Below, one piece after another: positions 6,331 to 7,172 of a DNA stretch of 7,172 nucleotides; the stretch's first letter is position 1; each line of letters begins with the position of its first letter. Source of the DNA: Alphaproteobacteria bacterium (GTDB lineage Bacteria; Pseudomonadota; Alphaproteobacteria; DAOWDM01); assembly GCA_030639035.1 (NCBI GenBank), contig DAOWDM010000254.1:1-7172 (forward strand). Direction: 5' to 3'. The position numbers were made by a program, and so were the translations under genes. The notes under the pieces were generated by a model, which searched no databases, was not told the origin of the DNA, and was given only the letters and a program-made list of their open reading frames with translations.

Positions 6331-7172
6331 ATGTCTCGTTTTATCATATTACTGGGTTTGTTTGTTACTATATTTCTAACAAGCGGTTGTTTTTCTAGTC
6401 AAAAGAAGCTCGCTATATTTAATGATGTTGCTCCGACAAGGAACATTGTTGATTCTGAAGATGCATCAGAAAAAACAGGCGGACTTTATCAGGATACCAG
6501 TTATTACCAAGATTATTCTAAAAGACAAGAGCAGGCTTCTCTTTTCCCATCTTCACATTTGGCAGTTTCTCTTCCTTCTCGCATAGATGTTAAACATCAC
6601 CAAGACGGCTTGGTAAGAGTCGGAATGCTTCTTCCATTAAGCGGAGAAATGAGAGAGCTTGGAATCGCTCTGCAAAATGCAGCTTTAATGGCTATGTTTG
6701 AAATAGCTGAGGATAAATTCGTCATACAGTTCTATGACACCAAAGGAACAGCGGACGGTGCATATGATGCTGTTACAGATGCAATTGCTCATGGAGTAGA
6801 GTTGATTTTAGGTCCAGTGTTTTCACAATCTGTGATTGCTGTAGCTCCTCAGGCAAAAGCTAATGGAATTAGTGTTGTTGCCTTTTCAACTGACCCTTCT
6901 GCAACTGGGCATGGTGTTTTTACTATAGGTTTTTTATTGCAGCAGCAGGTTGAAAGAGTTGTTTCTTACGCATATATGAACGGCAAAACACGCTTTGCTG
7001 TTCTCGCTCCTGATAATCAAGCAGGAAAAGCTGTTGTTTCTGCTATGGAACAAATTATAGACACTCTTGGAGCAGAGCTAATTCGTGTTGCTTATTATAA
7101 TCCATCGGCACGTGATTTTTCTAATGTTGTGAAAAAGCTGGCAAATTATAAAGAACGCAAAGAAGCCCATGA
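6331..7172 (+). CDS. LpoA/YraM-like penicillin-binding protein activator lipoprotein (3' truncated by window)
   Basis: The frame is open from the ATG at 6331 to the window edge, showing 280 codons. A signal peptide (MSRFIILLGLFVTIFLTSGC) ends in a lipobox with C20. Its -3 residue is threonine rather than the usual leucine, but the pattern is acceptable. Residues 21-93 are a polar, low-order linker rich in S, D, K, Q and Y. From residue 94 a type I periplasmic-binding fold begins: VRVGMLLPLSGEMRELGIAL (95-114), the AALMAMFE helix, VIQFYDTKGTADGA (131-144), ELILGPVFSQSV (157-168), and GISVVAFSTDPS (179-190). This matches the Peripla_BP_6/LpoA C-terminal type. E. coli LpoA activates PBP1A from the outer membrane, but its N-terminal helical repeat domain is absent here. 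The link with rsmI and yraN favours LpoA-like over an amino-acid-binding protein. Direct PBP activation is unproven. Confidence 0.87.
   Translation, partial: MSRFIILLGLFVTIFLTSGCFSSQKKLAIFNDVAPTRNIVDSEDASEKTGGLYQDTSYYQDYSKRQEQASLFPSSHLAVSLPSRIDVKHHQDGLVRVGMLLPLSGEMRELGIALQNAALMAMFEIAEDKFVIQFYDTKGTADGAYDAVTDAIAHGVELILGPVFSQSVIAVAPQAKANGISVVAFSTDPSATGHGVFTIGFLLQQQVERVVSYAYMNGKTRFAVLAPDNQAGKAVVSAMEQIIDTLGAELIRVAYYNPSARDFSNVVKKLANYKERKEAH

Noticed and set aside
6331..7172. Branched-chain amino-acid ABC transporter substrate-binding protein as the identity of the right-edge gene
   Set aside because: The fold is shared, but the lipobox, long polar linker and position beside rsmI fit a penicillin-binding-protein activator better. 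The missing C-terminus keeps some doubt.

Overview
The window looks like a piece of an AT-rich alphaproteobacterial chromosome (base composition near 40% G+C by eye, not counted). Three things point that way: the gene order MsbA-type ABC transporter, DUF374 acyltransferase, waaA, lpxK, lpxL; the GGQNPLE variant in WaaA and DDGFQNP in LpxK, both of which I associate with alphaproteobacterial homologues; and an LpoA-like lipoprotein that goes straight from its lipobox and linker into a periplasmic-binding fold. The species cannot be fixed from the sequence.

Positions 1-4401 (+ strand) are one tightly packed transcription unit for lipid A and inner-core LPS. It starts inside the nucleotide-binding domain of an MsbA-like exporter. 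A DUF374 acyltransferase (possibly LpxJ-type), the Kdo transferase WaaA, the lipid A 4'-kinase LpxK and the late acyltransferase LpxL follow. The junctions are ATGA, a 4-nt gap, TAATG and ATGA, so translational coupling is likely. Together the proteins would phosphorylate the disaccharide precursor, add Kdo, add secondary acyl chains and flip the product across the inner membrane.

Positions 4398-6284 (- strand) hold a second compact unit read toward the first: rsmI (16S rRNA methyltransferase), yraN (UPF0102 nuclease-fold protein) and a lipoprotein with two BON domains resembling DolP/YraP. Neighbouring genes overlap by 11 and 49 nt. The lipoprotein gene and lpxL converge with overlapping stop codons in a shared TTAA, leaving no spacer for a terminator.

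A 46-bp divergent intergenic region (6285-6330) separates rsmI from a + strand gene running off the right edge, an LpoA/YraM-like penicillin-binding-protein activator lipoprotein. The right half therefore carries the same set known from the E. coli yraL-yraM-yraN-yraP locus, with the genes redistributed around the divergent promoter. All genes are recognisable members of known families. I see no RNA gene, CRISPR array, insertion sequence or clearly novel system. The points worth checking are the likely LpxJ role of the DUF374 protein, the start of the BON lipoprotein, and the terminator-less convergent junction.
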